A DNA stretch of 64,000 nucleotides, from contig JANXOF010000030.1 of assembly GCA_025353725.1 (NCBI GenBank), positions 37,353-101,352 of the forward strand. The letters run 5' to 3'. The translations under genes were made by a program, and so were the position numbers. A model generated the notes under the pieces. The model ran no database searches, had not been told where the DNA came from, and worked only from the letters and a program-made list of their open reading frames with translations. Source of the DNA: Polyangiaceae bacterium. Its GTDB lineage: Bacteria; Myxococcota_A; Polyangia; Polyangiales; Polyangiaceae. Positions 9,221 to 17,619 of the stretch are shown here, one piece after another (the stretch's first letter is position 1; each line of letters starts with the position of its first letter).

Positions 9221-10494
9221 TGTTCGACGCACATCGCGATTCCCTGCCCTAGGCCGATGCAGAGCGACGCCATCGCACGCTTTGCGTTGCGCGCTTTCAT
9301 CGCATGCAGCAGCGTCACCAAGATCCGGCAACCGCTCGAGCCAATCGGGTGCCCGAGCGCGATAGCGCCGCCTCGGACGTTGACGCGTTTGGGGTCGAGC
9401 TCGAGACCACGCTGGCACGCAATAGCCTGCGCGGCGAAAGCCTCGTTTAGCTCCACGAGATCGAGTGCGTCTGCGCGCCACCCGGCACGAGCGAGGGCCT
9501 TCTTGCCCGCGGTGATCGGCCCTTCGCCCATGACGTTCGGGGCGACGCCGCAGACACCACTCGAGACGACGCGGGCGAGAGGTTCTAGATTCTCGGCTCG
9601 TACGATTCGCTCGCTCACGACTACGATCGCGCTGGCACCATCGCTGAGAGGTGAGCTGTTGCCGGCGGTTACACTTCCTCCCTCACGAAAGGCGGGTTGA
9701 AGTCTGGCGAGCAACGCCCGCGAGGCGTCGCTCCGCGGGCCTTCGTCTTGTGAAACGACGGTCGGCGCTCCCTTTTTTTGAGGGATCGAGACGGGAACGA
9801 TTTCCGCGTCGAAGTCGCATGCATCTTGCGCCCGACGCGCTTTTTCGTGGGAGGCGAGCGCGAAGGCGTCTTGGTCATCTCTCGATATACTCCAGGTTTC
9901 GGCGATGTTTTCAGCCGTTTCACCCATCGATTGAAGCGGAAACCGCGCGCTCATTCGCGGGTTTTCAAAACGCCACCCAAGGCTCGTGTCGTAGACTTTG
10001 GGGGCTGATCGAGCAAACGCCTCGTCGCTTTTGCCAAAGACGAACGGAGCGCGCGTCATGCTCTCGACGCCGCCCGCGATGACGCACTCCGCGTCTCCGG
10101 TTGCGATGCGCCTTACGGCGTCGCTCACGGCCTCGAGCCCCGAACCGCATAGGCGGTTCACCGTCACGGCGGGCACCTCGAACGGTAGGTTCGCGAGCAA
10201 CATCGCCATACGTGCCACGTTACGGTTGTCCTCTCCCGCTTGATTGGAGGCGCCGAAGACGACGTGGTCGACGCGCTCGATGAGAGACGGTGCTCGCTCG
10301 GAAAGAGTCGCAAGAAGGTGCGCGGCAAGATCATCGGGACGTACGGACGCGAGCGCTCCGCGATGCTTTCCGATAGGTGTTCGGATCGCGTGCACGAGAT
10401 AGGCCGGCTGAAGTCCGGCGCCCGAGCGATCGGAGGGGAGCGAAGCGGACGAAAGCCTCGAGGAAGACGCAAGGGATGACGTGGGCGCGACCAT
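9217..10494 (-). CDS. Thiolase (acetyl-CoA C-acyltransferase, FadA/PcaF-like)
   Basis: A 425-residue condensing enzyme of the thiolase superfamily. It cleaves or forms 3-ketoacyl-CoA with CoA. The nucleophilic Cys is in NRLCGSG (about residue 115), the His in GGAIALGHPIGSSG (about 383) and the acid/base Cys in CIGLGQG (about 413). NEAFA is also present. The NQAGEDNRNVARMA stretch is typical of PcaF/FadA degradative thiolases. An unusual Ser-rich 25-residue N-terminal extension precedes the normal start. First gene of the thiolase-exonuclease-lipoprotein-coaD operon. Together with the 3-hydroxyacyl-CoA dehydrogenase at 33 kb it would serve beta-oxidation or butyrate/PHB metabolism. Confidence 0.95.
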   Translation of the reverse strand: MVAPTSSLASSSRLSSASLPSDRSGAGLQPAYLVHAIRTPIGKHRGALASVRPDDLAAHLLATLSERAPSLIERVDHVVFGASNQAGEDNRNVARMAMLLANLPFEVPAVTVNRLCGSGLEAVSDAVRRIATGDAECVIAGGVESMTRAPFVFGKSDEAFARSAPKVYDTSLGWRFENPRMSARFPLQSMGETAENIAETWSISRDDQDAFALASHEKARRAQDACDFDAEIVPVSIPQKKGAPTVVSQDEGPRSDASRALLARLQPAFREGGSVTAGNSSPLSDGASAIVVVSERIVRAENLEPLARVVSSGVCGVAPNVMGEGPITAGKKALARAGWRADALDLVELNEAFAAQAIACQRGLELDPKRVNVRGGAIALGHPIGSSGCRILVTLLHAMKARNAKRAMASLCIGLGQGIAMCVEQ

Positions 10495-10566
10495 TCGTGC
10501 GGCACCCTAGCTCCCCGCCGCGACTCGCGAAAGGAAACACGAAAAGTTGCAGACTGCAGACCTCAC

Positions 10567-10971
10567 GTGCGTCGCAAATCGGGAAATATGAGGGAAATTG
10601 CACTCACGTGGTCGCTTTGCAGCGGTGTGTGTTTTCTTCGACAAAGAGCGCTCATCGACTGGATACGCCTCGCAAGTACGGCGTGCGAATTTTGGACCGA
10701 TACCGCGCAGGGCGTGTTTGAGCTGCGCTACGTCCGCAACAAGGACCAGCGCGAAGTCGACTTCTTGGTGCTGCGCAACAAAGAGCCTTGGTATCTATTT
10801 GAGTGCAAGAGCCAAGAGACCAAGGGCGGGACTGACCTTCTCCGTTACCAATCCCTTATCTGTGCGCCGCACGCCGTTCAACTGGTGCACGTTAAAGGCT
10901 TCGATCGCGTCGACAAGACCAGCGGAGTTCGGGTCGTGGACTACGCACGCTTCTTTTCTGGTTGGGTGTAG
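10567..10971 (+). pseudogene. Remnant of AAA ATPase with C-terminal DUF4143 domain
   Basis: The last 80 or so residues (FWTDTAQGVFELRYVRNKDQ, EVDFLVL, FECKSQ) match the DUF4143 C-terminal nuclease-like half of archaeal-type AAA ATPases, including the D...ExK-like EVDFLV/FECK pattern. The ATPase half that normally precedes it (about 300 residues with Walker motifs) is absent: upstream lies the thiolase gene on the other strand. This is a 5'-truncated fragment, probably decayed. The segment before about position 10660 does not resemble the family. Confidence 0.7.
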
Positions 10972-11012
10972 ACTCTCTGCATCTACGCGCCGCCCGCACG
11001 CGGTTGGCTGAT

Positions 11013-12092
11013 TTACAGTCGGCCTTCTTCTACGACGCGCGCGGACACGACGCGCTGAGTCGCACCAACCGCGCAACCCGCACCGAACCCGACGCCGCTC
11101 GCGCTCAGGCCGAGAGCTGCCTCGCATTTACGTGTGCGATAGGAAAGCAAGGCTGACGGTAACTTGATATCGATCTGGTCTTTCGACTCCATCACCCCAC
11201 CGAGGGAGCCACGCGCCGCGAAGCCGGTGCCGTTCGTAGGAGGAGGGCGCGCGCCTCCGGGAAACTGTCCGCTTGCCTCGACGCGCACCACGACACGCAA
11301 TGCGCGAGCGCGCCCGGCGACGCGCACGGGTCGCTTCGCGATCTCTGCGCGAATCGTTGGCGCGAGGCGCTCCCACTCCGCACGATCGCGGGTCGCCGAC
11401 ACGACATCGACGTCGACGCGGCCGTCGTGGAAAAGTACGACCGCGAACGTCGCGATGCCGACCATGGGCGCCTCGCTACCTCGCGCGGCAAGTTCGACGG
11501 CTGTTCTCACCGGGCCGCCTCGACCGAGGCCGCGCTCTACGTCAGCAGACTCGAGACCTTTCACGACGCCGCCGGTCGACGAAACGCGCCCCGTAGAAGC
11601 CGTGACGTCAGAGGCCGCAACCTCGCCGTAGCCCGAGGCTTCACCCGCGGCGCTTCGAAGGCCCGACGCTTCGTAGACGAACATCAGTCACCGTATTCGG
11701 ACGAAACCAACCGGCAACCGTCCCCTCATTTCAAGCGGAAGTTCAGGCGGACCTTCACCCGTGCGAGTCGAAAGTTTCGGCACTGGATGGCTGGCACGCC
11801 GCGTTGGACCGAAGCGAGCGTCGGCGTTGGCCATGAGGTTCCCCGCACCAGACGGAGCTGTCGATGCAACCGGCGCTTCGTCGATGAACATGGCGATCGT
11901 GGGATCGACGCCCGTGCGAGCGTCATCGACCGCGAAGGAGTTGCCAGAACGTGCGGGAAGTCGTCGAACCGCGACAACACCAAGACCATGAACGGCAACG
12001 GCGAGCAGGACAGGCGGAAGTGCGCGTAAAAACCGCTTGTGTAGCTGTTCTTCCACGCGGCACGTCGTCGCATGACGGCTGAACTCATTCAA
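11013..12092 (-). pseudogene. Membrane-anchored periplasmic protein split by an in-frame TGA
   Basis: Two open segments in the same frame (12092 to 11691 and 11684 to 11013) are separated only by TGA at 11688-11690 and one codon. The first half has a short cytoplasmic start and one membrane helix (LRALPPVLLAVAVHGLGVVA), then a low-complexity Ser/Thr/Pro/Gly linker. The second half continues the linker and ends in a compact domain (ATFAVVLFHDGRVDVDVV, RALRVVVRVEA). The layout resembles a TonB-like or conserved myxobacterial hypothetical family with one TM and a C-terminal beta domain. A nonsense mutation in one gene is the simplest reading, although the ATG directly after the stop could allow re-initiation. 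The start codon is TTG at 12092; a different-frame ATG lies 4 bp inside. Confidence 0.6.
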
Positions 12093-12116
12093 GCCTCGCC
12101 CCCTCTGTCAGCTACG

Positions 12117-12923
12117 TTACTGGCCGCCCGCGAGGTTTAAAGCTCCAGAGGTAGCGGAAGACTTCCGTATAGATGCCAGGACAGCGACGCCCACGTATTC
12201 GTCCTCAAGTGGAAATACCCCAGAGACCTTCGAGAGTGCGGTGACAACCTCCGGCCCAACCGCCTCGATGGCATGGGTCAAGAAGCCTGAACTCTTGCCC
12301 CAATGAATCACTTGCTCGAAGGTCTGAAACGTAACTCGACGCCGAAACCTTCGGAATGCCTCGACCACGAAACCTGCCTCCCGTAGCTCGTCGAGCAGTA
12401 CGTCGGCGGTGAGAGGGCCTGGGCTCGCAGCTTGGACTGCGGCGTGACCGATTAAGGCGGCTACCCAAGTGCGAATGTTCGGGAACGCCTCACTCGGAGT
12501 GCTCACCACGGAGAACATTCCGCCCGGACGTAGCCGCGAAGCCGCCGTTCGGAATACGCTCGGCCGGTTTACGAAAGTGGTCAAGAAGTGCATGAGTATG
12601 AGGTCTACGCTCGCCGTCGTGACGTATGCCGCGACATTGGCTGCGTCGTCTACATACGCTTCGAATTCCACCTTTCGCTTCGCGACTTCGATCATTCGCT
12701 CGGATAAGTCGATTCCAATTTTTCGCCCACGCGGGAATGCCGCCGCGAGTGCGGCCAGCGTTTCTCCAGTACCCACACCGAGATCGAGCACGGTGGCGTT
12801 GTCAGGTAATCCGGTCTCCTGAATTTGCGTGAGGGACATTGCGCGCGCGCCGGCTAGCAAACCAAACGAATCTTCGTCATACGTGTCTGCAACTTGCATA
12901 TCGTAGAGGTGGCCAATGTTCAT
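12117..12923 (-). CDS. Class I SAM-dependent methyltransferase
   Basis: A 268-residue enzyme with the Rossmann-like methyltransferase core. Motif I is VLDLGVGTGETL (about residues 45-56), motif II IGIDLSERMI, the acidic/hydrophobic post-II stretch SVDLILMHFLTTFV, and motif III LRPGGMFSVV. No substrate-defining domain is visible. It is divergent from the MFS gene (48 bp between starts) and lies at the edge of the lipid-enzyme block, so a small hydrophobic or lipid substrate is plausible but unproven. Confidence 0.88.
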   Translation of the reverse strand: MNIGHLYDMQVADTYDEDSFGLLAGARAMSLTQIQETGLPDNATVLDLGVGTGETLAALAAAFPRGRKIGIDLSERMIEVAKRKVEFEAYVDDAANVAAYVTTASVDLILMHFLTTFVNRPSVFRTAASRLRPGGMFSVVSTPSEAFPNIRTWVAALIGHAAVQAASPGPLTADVLLDELREAGFVVEAFRRFRRRVTFQTFEQVIHWGKSSGFLTHAIEAVGPEVVTALSKVSGVFPLEDEYVGVAVLASIRKSSATSGALNLAGGQ

Positions 12924-12971
12924 CGACGATTTCTCCCCAGTTACTCGATAGTAGGGCCGCGGGATAAGCCG

Positions 12972-14138
12972 ATGAAAGAGATAAATGAACGATGGGTGTC
13001 GACCGTCATCATCCCCGCGGCGCTGTTCGTCGACATGCTTGTGTATGGTTTGGTCCTACCCATCATTCCAACTTACAGCGTACGGCTGGGTATCTCGTTC
13101 GGGGCAGTTGGGCTCGTGTTTGCGAGTTACGGTGTCGCGTTGCTGGGAGCGACGCCAGTAGTCGGACGCTTGATCGCGGGGCGCGTGTCGCCCCGTACGA
13201 TGCTCCTCGGCGGCTTCGTGGCTCTTGCAATTTCGTCGCTTGTTTTTGCGGCGTCGACGACATTTGCTGGCCTTGTCGGCGCACGTCTCGTTCAAGGAGC
13301 GGCGGCAGCGGCGAGCTGGACGGCAGGCCTTGCCATGATCGCCGAGAACTTCGAGGGAAGGCAACGAGGGCACGCGTTCGCTCTTGCCACCAGCGCTTCG
13401 GCGCTCGGCACCCTTCTCGGACCCCCGGTCGGTGGCTGGCTCGCAGATGCGTGGGGGTACCGCGCGCCGTTCTTCGGAGTTGCGCTTCTTTCGCTTGTCC
13501 TCGCGACGGCCGGAGCTATCGGTTTGAAACGGAGCCGTGCCCCGCGCGAGCCGACCAGAACGCGTCCGGGGCTCATGCTTGCGGACCGACAAGTTCGCGC
13601 GCTCTGCGCTTTCGTGTTCCTGGGCGCGGTCGTCCTCGGAGTGCTCGAGCCGACCTTGCCGCTCGATCTTTCGACACGCATGCTCGCATCAAAGAGCGAC
13701 ATTGGGCTTCTCTTCGCCGCCGCCACGCTTACATACGGCGCATCATCGCCGCTTGTGGGATGGGCGACTTCCAAAGTTGGCCCCTCCCATCTCATACGCA
13801 CCGGGTGGCTATGTACGGCTACGACGTTGCCATTACTCACACTGCCGACGACGATAAGCTCTCAGCTCGCGTTCATGTCAATGCTCGGCGTCGGGCTCGC
13901 GATGATTCAAGGCCCATCACTCCGCGCACTTGCGAGCGCCGTTGAGCGCGTGGGGGGCGACTACGGAATTGCGTATGCCGCATACAACGCGGCCTACGCG
14001 GTCGGTATTATCGTGGGTGCGGGTCTAGGTGCGTGCCTCGTGGAGGCATTGGGAACCTTTAAAGGCTTGATGATAGCGTCGTGTGCGCTGCTCGTGGCGG
14101 GCGTGCACCCGGCTCTTCGGCTCGGACGGGCGCGCTAA
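12972..14138 (+). CDS. MFS transporter (drug:H+ antiporter-like)
   Basis: A 388-residue inner-membrane protein with about 12 hydrophobic segments. The DHA1-type signature is recognisable: LVYGLVLPIIPTYSVRLG in TM1, a glycine-rich loop after TM2 (GRLIAGRVSPRTMLLGG, motif A-like), and PPVGGWLADAWGYRAPFF in TM5 (motif C-like). It would export a small, probably hydrophobic compound by proton antiport. ATG 12972 is preferred because it precedes TM1 by about 10 residues; upstream in-frame sequence overlaps the divergent methyltransferase gene. The neighbours suggest export of a lipid or a lipid-linked product. Confidence 0.88.
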   Translation: MKEINERWVSTVIIPAALFVDMLVYGLVLPIIPTYSVRLGISFGAVGLVFASYGVALLGATPVVGRLIAGRVSPRTMLLGGFVALAISSLVFAASTTFAGLVGARLVQGAAAAASWTAGLAMIAENFEGRQRGHAFALATSASALGTLLGPPVGGWLADAWGYRAPFFGVALLSLVLATAGAIGLKRSRAPREPTRTRPGLMLADRQVRALCAFVFLGAVVLGVLEPTLPLDLSTRMLASKSDIGLLFAAATLTYGASSPLVGWATSKVGPSHLIRTGWLCTATTLPLLTLPTTISSQLAFMSMLGVGLAMIQGPSLRALASAVERVGGDYGIAYAAYNAAYAVGIIVGAGLGACLVEALGTFKGLMIASCALLVAGVHPALRLGRAR

Positions 14139-14172
14139 CGAAGTTTCCACGCGCCGTCTGATAAGCTCACCT

Positions 14173-15822
14173 TTACTGGTGGCCGACGCGCATCAGAATA
14201 TCTGCCAAGTGCGCTATGCGCGCAGGTAGCGTTGGCTTCGCGTAGACGGCCGCGTCCGCCTTCGCTTCAGCGTGAGGATCGTTGAACACATGGTCATTCG
14301 ACGAGGACGGCTTCATTCGCAGCGGCTTGGCGACGACGTTGCCACGGCCTTCATCGTGGACACGCCCGTCGACACGCCAGGTGTTGCGGTAATCACGAGC
14401 GTCTTTAAACAAGAGAACGTGATAAAGACTGCCGTCTCCGAAGCGGCTTTCCGCCATTCCGCACTCGAGAAAATAGAGCATCACGCGGAGATCGCGATCA
14501 CGAATCGTCGGGTCCGCCTCGGCCGCCGCAAGTAGATTCTCGCGCCAGTGCCAGAGTGTCCAGTAATAGTGGCGCCCGATATTTTCGACATCGGCGACAA
14601 ACATGCTGAGTTTGCATGCCTCGCTGAGGAGCAGATGAAGGCGAATCTGGTTCGAATCACGAAAGATGTATTTTTGGATGTATCCGTCACGGCGGTGCTT
14701 CTCGGTGTGGCTGCCCATGGAGTGGATGAGCATGCGGCCGGACGGCTTAAGGATGCGCCAGCACTGCCGCATAACCTCTTCGTAAGTTTTGAAGGGAAGG
14801 TGCTCCCAAACTCCTACCTCGTAGATCGCGTCGAAGTGCGCGTCCGGGTACGTTGCGAGAACAGAAAAATCGGCGTGGTGAATGCGTACGCGATCGCTAA
14901 CCCCGTTGCGCTCTGCGTTCCGGCGCGCGAGTGAAGTCATGTTGTGGCTATTCGTGAACCCCTCGCCACGGCACCCCCAAGCCGTTGCCGCGTGCACAAG
15001 CATCCCGCCGTTTCCACAACCCGTATCGAGAATGCGCGACTCTGGAGTAAGCTGCATCTTCGAGAAAATCAGATTCATTTTATTGATCTGCATTTGGTCG
15101 AGATCGTCGCGCTCGGTTTCCATGTACCCACAGGAGTAGCAACCTGTAGCCCCGAGCATGGGGACCATCACGTTGTCGCCCATATCGTAATGGTGTGCAA
15201 TGTCTGCATTGTGCGACCGGCTCAATCGAGACGCGGCGTACATTTGAACGAGCCGTGCCTGCTCGCGTAGCGGCAGTTTTACGGATTGGTCGATAGTGTT
15301 GATAAGAAAAAACCCGAGCATGTGGTTTACGGAGCCACGCAGCATTTCGAACTCTCGCGCGATGAAAGCCTCGCCGATGCCGAGATTTCGCTTCGTGAGC
15401 AGCCGTGTGAAAAAGCTCGACGAACGAACCCTGACGACCGGGTGAACCCAGCGGCCCGCCACATCGTCACGAACGACCGGGCGCCTGAAGCGCGTACTTT
15501 TGTCGAGCAAAAGTCCGAGATTCTCGTCTTCGAGATCAAAGCCGCAAAAATCTTTCGCGCCTGCGACGTCGTCGGTAGGGTCTGGGCACCGATTTTCGCG
15601 ATGGATGTCGGTCAGGAACGAAGCTTCATCATCTCGTGGGACACCGAACTGACAGACATGGTCCTCGAAGACGATCGTGAGGGCCCCCACCAATGGCTTT
15701 TCCGTCCCGAATGCGATGGTCGCAAAAGCTGCGAACGCACGGTCGCGCGCTGCCAAAGCGGAGCCCATGATTTCTTGTTCACCGAAAACCCAGATGTAGG
15801 CACTTCGCCCAGTTATCGACAT
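14173..15822 (-). CDS. Cyclopropane-fatty-acid-synthase-like methyltransferase
   Basis: About 549 residues. The C-terminal two thirds is a CFA-synthase/mycolic-acid-methyltransferase fold: ADIAHHYDMGDN before the core, SAM motif ILDTGCGNGGML near residue 270, YEVGVWEHLP and LKPSGRMLIHSMG. Family members add a methylene or methyl group from SAM to double bonds of membrane lipids. The N-terminal 190 residues are longer than in E. coli-type CFA synthase and not otherwise recognised. The start at 15822 could move to an internal ATG at 15768. A fatty-acid desaturase about 4 kb away would supply the double bond. Confidence 0.88.
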   Translation of the reverse strand: MSITGRSAYIWVFGEQEIMGSALAARDRAFAAFATIAFGTEKPLVGALTIVFEDHVCQFGVPRDDEASFLTDIHRENRCPDPTDDVAGAKDFCGFDLEDENLGLLLDKSTRFRRPVVRDDVAGRWVHPVVRVRSSSFFTRLLTKRNLGIGEAFIAREFEMLRGSVNHMLGFFLINTIDQSVKLPLREQARLVQMYAASRLSRSHNADIAHHYDMGDNVMVPMLGATGCYSCGYMETERDDLDQMQINKMNLIFSKMQLTPESRILDTGCGNGGMLVHAATAWGCRGEGFTNSHNMTSLARRNAERNGVSDRVRIHHADFSVLATYPDAHFDAIYEVGVWEHLPFKTYEEVMRQCWRILKPSGRMLIHSMGSHTEKHRRDGYIQKYIFRDSNQIRLHLLLSEACKLSMFVADVENIGRHYYWTLWHWRENLLAAAEADPTIRDRDLRVMLYFLECGMAESRFGDGSLYHVLLFKDARDYRNTWRVDGRVHDEGRGNVVAKPLRMKPSSSNDHVFNDPHAEAKADAAVYAKPTLPARIAHLADILMRVGHQ

Positions 15823-15845
15823 TCGGGCAGGCTACCTGAGCCGGC

Positions 15846-15891
15846 ATTAATTCTCCAAAGGCAAACGACTTTCGTAACCCGGATTAATTCT
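15846..15891. promoter_or_regulatory. Two ATTAATTCT direct repeats between divergent genes
   Basis: ATTAATTCT is found at 15846-15854 and 15883-15891, 37 bp apart start to start, in the 120-bp gap between the divergent CFA-synthase-like and esterase genes. The gap is clearly AT-richer than its neighbours. Paired direct repeats in a divergent promoter region are candidate binding sites for a shared regulator. Confidence 0.35.
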
Positions 15892-15942
15892 TGATTCGAA
15901 AGAAGGCTTTGTTGCATCATACCCAAGCGGCGGTAACACGAA

Positions 15943-17619
15943 ATGAAGTCTTCGAACGACGAGCGAACTCGAGGACAATGCTGCCCGAAGGCGCATGTCG
16001 TGACAGTGACGACGGTCGGCGGTGATGTGCGTGGACGACGGTCGAATGGCGTTACTGCCTTCTACGGAATCCCGTACGCGGAAGCTCCTGTGGGCGCGCT
16101 GCGCTTTGCGCCGCCAGTGCGCCGTCGCCCGTGGGGAGGTGTTTTCAATGCGACGGACCCTGCGGCTGGAGCGCCGCAGCGACCCGCCGCGCTCGCCCAG
16201 CTCATCGGTATGTCATGCCCGGTGCAAGACGAGGACTGCCTGCACGTAACGGTGTGGACACCCTCTTGCGCCCCCGAACGGAGGCGAGCGGTGCTGTACT
16301 GGATCCACGGTGGCGGGTTTGAAGCTGGCTCGCCGTCGAATCCGTTGGCCGACGGGTCGCGACTCAGCGCGTATGGCGACGTTGTCGTGGTGAGCGTCGG
16401 ATATCGTTTGGGGGCAATTGGTCTGCTGTGCCTGGACGGTGTTCCGAGCAACCGCAGTTTACTCGATCAGGCAGCGGGTCTCGAATGGGTGCGCGACAAC
16501 ATCTTCGCCTTTGGCGGCAATCCGAACAACGTAACGATCTTCGGTTCATCCGCGGGAGGAACGTGCGTCGCTGCGCTCTTGTCGACGTACGGTAGTTCTG
16601 GCCTTTTTCAACGGGCGATTGTCCAAAGCGGCTCTGCGGAGGGCGTGGTCAGTGAGGATGTCGCCAACGCCGCGAGGAACGAGGTACTCGTTCAACTTGG
16701 GTCGTTCGAGCGCGAACCGACAAGGATTCGGTCGCTACTCGAGTCGATTTCAAGCGAACGCCTCGTGAACGCCCAACGCGCCGCAAGCGACCAGCTCCAG
16801 CGCGAAGGCGTCGTGGTCCCTTTCGGGCTCGCGCTCGACGAGCGCACGCTGCCGCGTCTTCCACTGGCCGCAATTCACGCGGGAAGCGCAAAGGGCGTGG
16901 AACTCCTCGTTGGGACCAACAAAGACGAACTTCGTCTTTGGTCGCTCGGCCAATCGCCGCCAGCCATCAAGAATGCGCGCGACCTTGCGGACCAGGTCAC
17001 GAAATTGTTGGGCGGATCTTCGACCGGCGCGGATGTTCGCGCCCTCGCGTCCGAGCTCACCGCGCGATACGTCGCCATGCGCCCGTTAGTGCCTCTCCTA
17101 GACACCTTCTTTGCGCTAGCAACCGACCTCTATTTTCGTATGCCGGCACTTCGGCTTGCAACCGCTCAAGTCCGGCATGCGCGCGTATTTTCTTACCTGT
17201 TCTCGTGGCGCGTTCCCACGTTTGGTGGAAGCCTCGGTGCACCCCATGCCGTCGAGATCCCGTTCCTTTTTGGGACCCACGAGCGTCTTCGCATGGCCTT
17301 ATTTTTAGGCGTAGGCGCTGACCGCTCAGCTCTTTCCACACGGATGCAGAACATCTGGACGTCTTTCGCAAGCCTCGGAGAGCCTTCTGCAGATGGCTTT
17401 ATCTGGCCCTTGTTCGATTCTATCGACCGAACGACCGTAACCATCGACCACGCGCTGACTACCCTTCAGCCCGCGTGGGGGCCCGAGGTCGACGCGTGGT
17501 CGCCGGTGTGGCGTGCGCTCTTTGCCGTCGAGGGGATCGATGTTGAGCGCGTGTCTACCCTACGGTCGGTTCCGCCACCGCAAATGCCTCTCGAGCAATT
17601 CGCATCGTCCGCAGTCTAA
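15943..17619 (+). CDS. Type-B carboxylesterase
   Basis: A 558-residue alpha/beta hydrolase of the carboxylesterase type B / para-nitrobenzyl esterase family. N-terminal FYGIPYAEAPVGALRF and EDCLHVTVWTP are family signatures, followed by the oxyanion loop WIHGGGF. The nucleophile Ser is in FGSSAGG (about residue 203), where most relatives have GESAGG. The Glu is in GTNKDELRL (about 328) and the His in GAPHAVEIPFLFG (about 434). No signal peptide is seen, so it is probably cytoplasmic. Its stop overlaps that of the convergent phosphotransferase by 3 bp. In this neighbourhood a lipid or acyl ester is a likely substrate (inference). Confidence 0.92.
   Translation: MKSSNDERTRGQCCPKAHVVTVTTVGGDVRGRRSNGVTAFYGIPYAEAPVGALRFAPPVRRRPWGGVFNATDPAAGAPQRPAALAQLIGMSCPVQDEDCLHVTVWTPSCAPERRRAVLYWIHGGGFEAGSPSNPLADGSRLSAYGDVVVVSVGYRLGAIGLLCLDGVPSNRSLLDQAAGLEWVRDNIFAFGGNPNNVTIFGSSAGGTCVAALLSTYGSSGLFQRAIVQSGSAEGVVSEDVANAARNEVLVQLGSFEREPTRIRSLLESISSERLVNAQRAASDQLQREGVVVPFGLALDERTLPRLPLAAIHAGSAKGVELLVGTNKDELRLWSLGQSPPAIKNARDLADQVTKLLGGSSTGADVRALASELTARYVAMRPLVPLLDTFFALATDLYFRMPALRLATAQVRHARVFSYLFSWRVPTFGGSLGAPHAVEIPFLFGTHERLRMALFLGVGADRSALSTRMQNIWTSFASLGEPSADGFIWPLFDSIDRTTVTIDHALTTLQPAWGPEVDAWSPVWRALFAVEGIDVERVSTLRSVPPPQMPLEQFASSAV

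Noticed and set aside
8600..9700. A 366-residue plus-strand open frame spanning the exonuclease and thiolase genes
   Set aside because: Antisense to two recognisable overlapping genes, with no family resemblance.
11688..11690. TGA as a possible selenocysteine codon
   Set aside because: No SECIS-like hairpin directly after it, no Cys-position homology known, and no selenoprotein family; a nonsense mutation is simpler.
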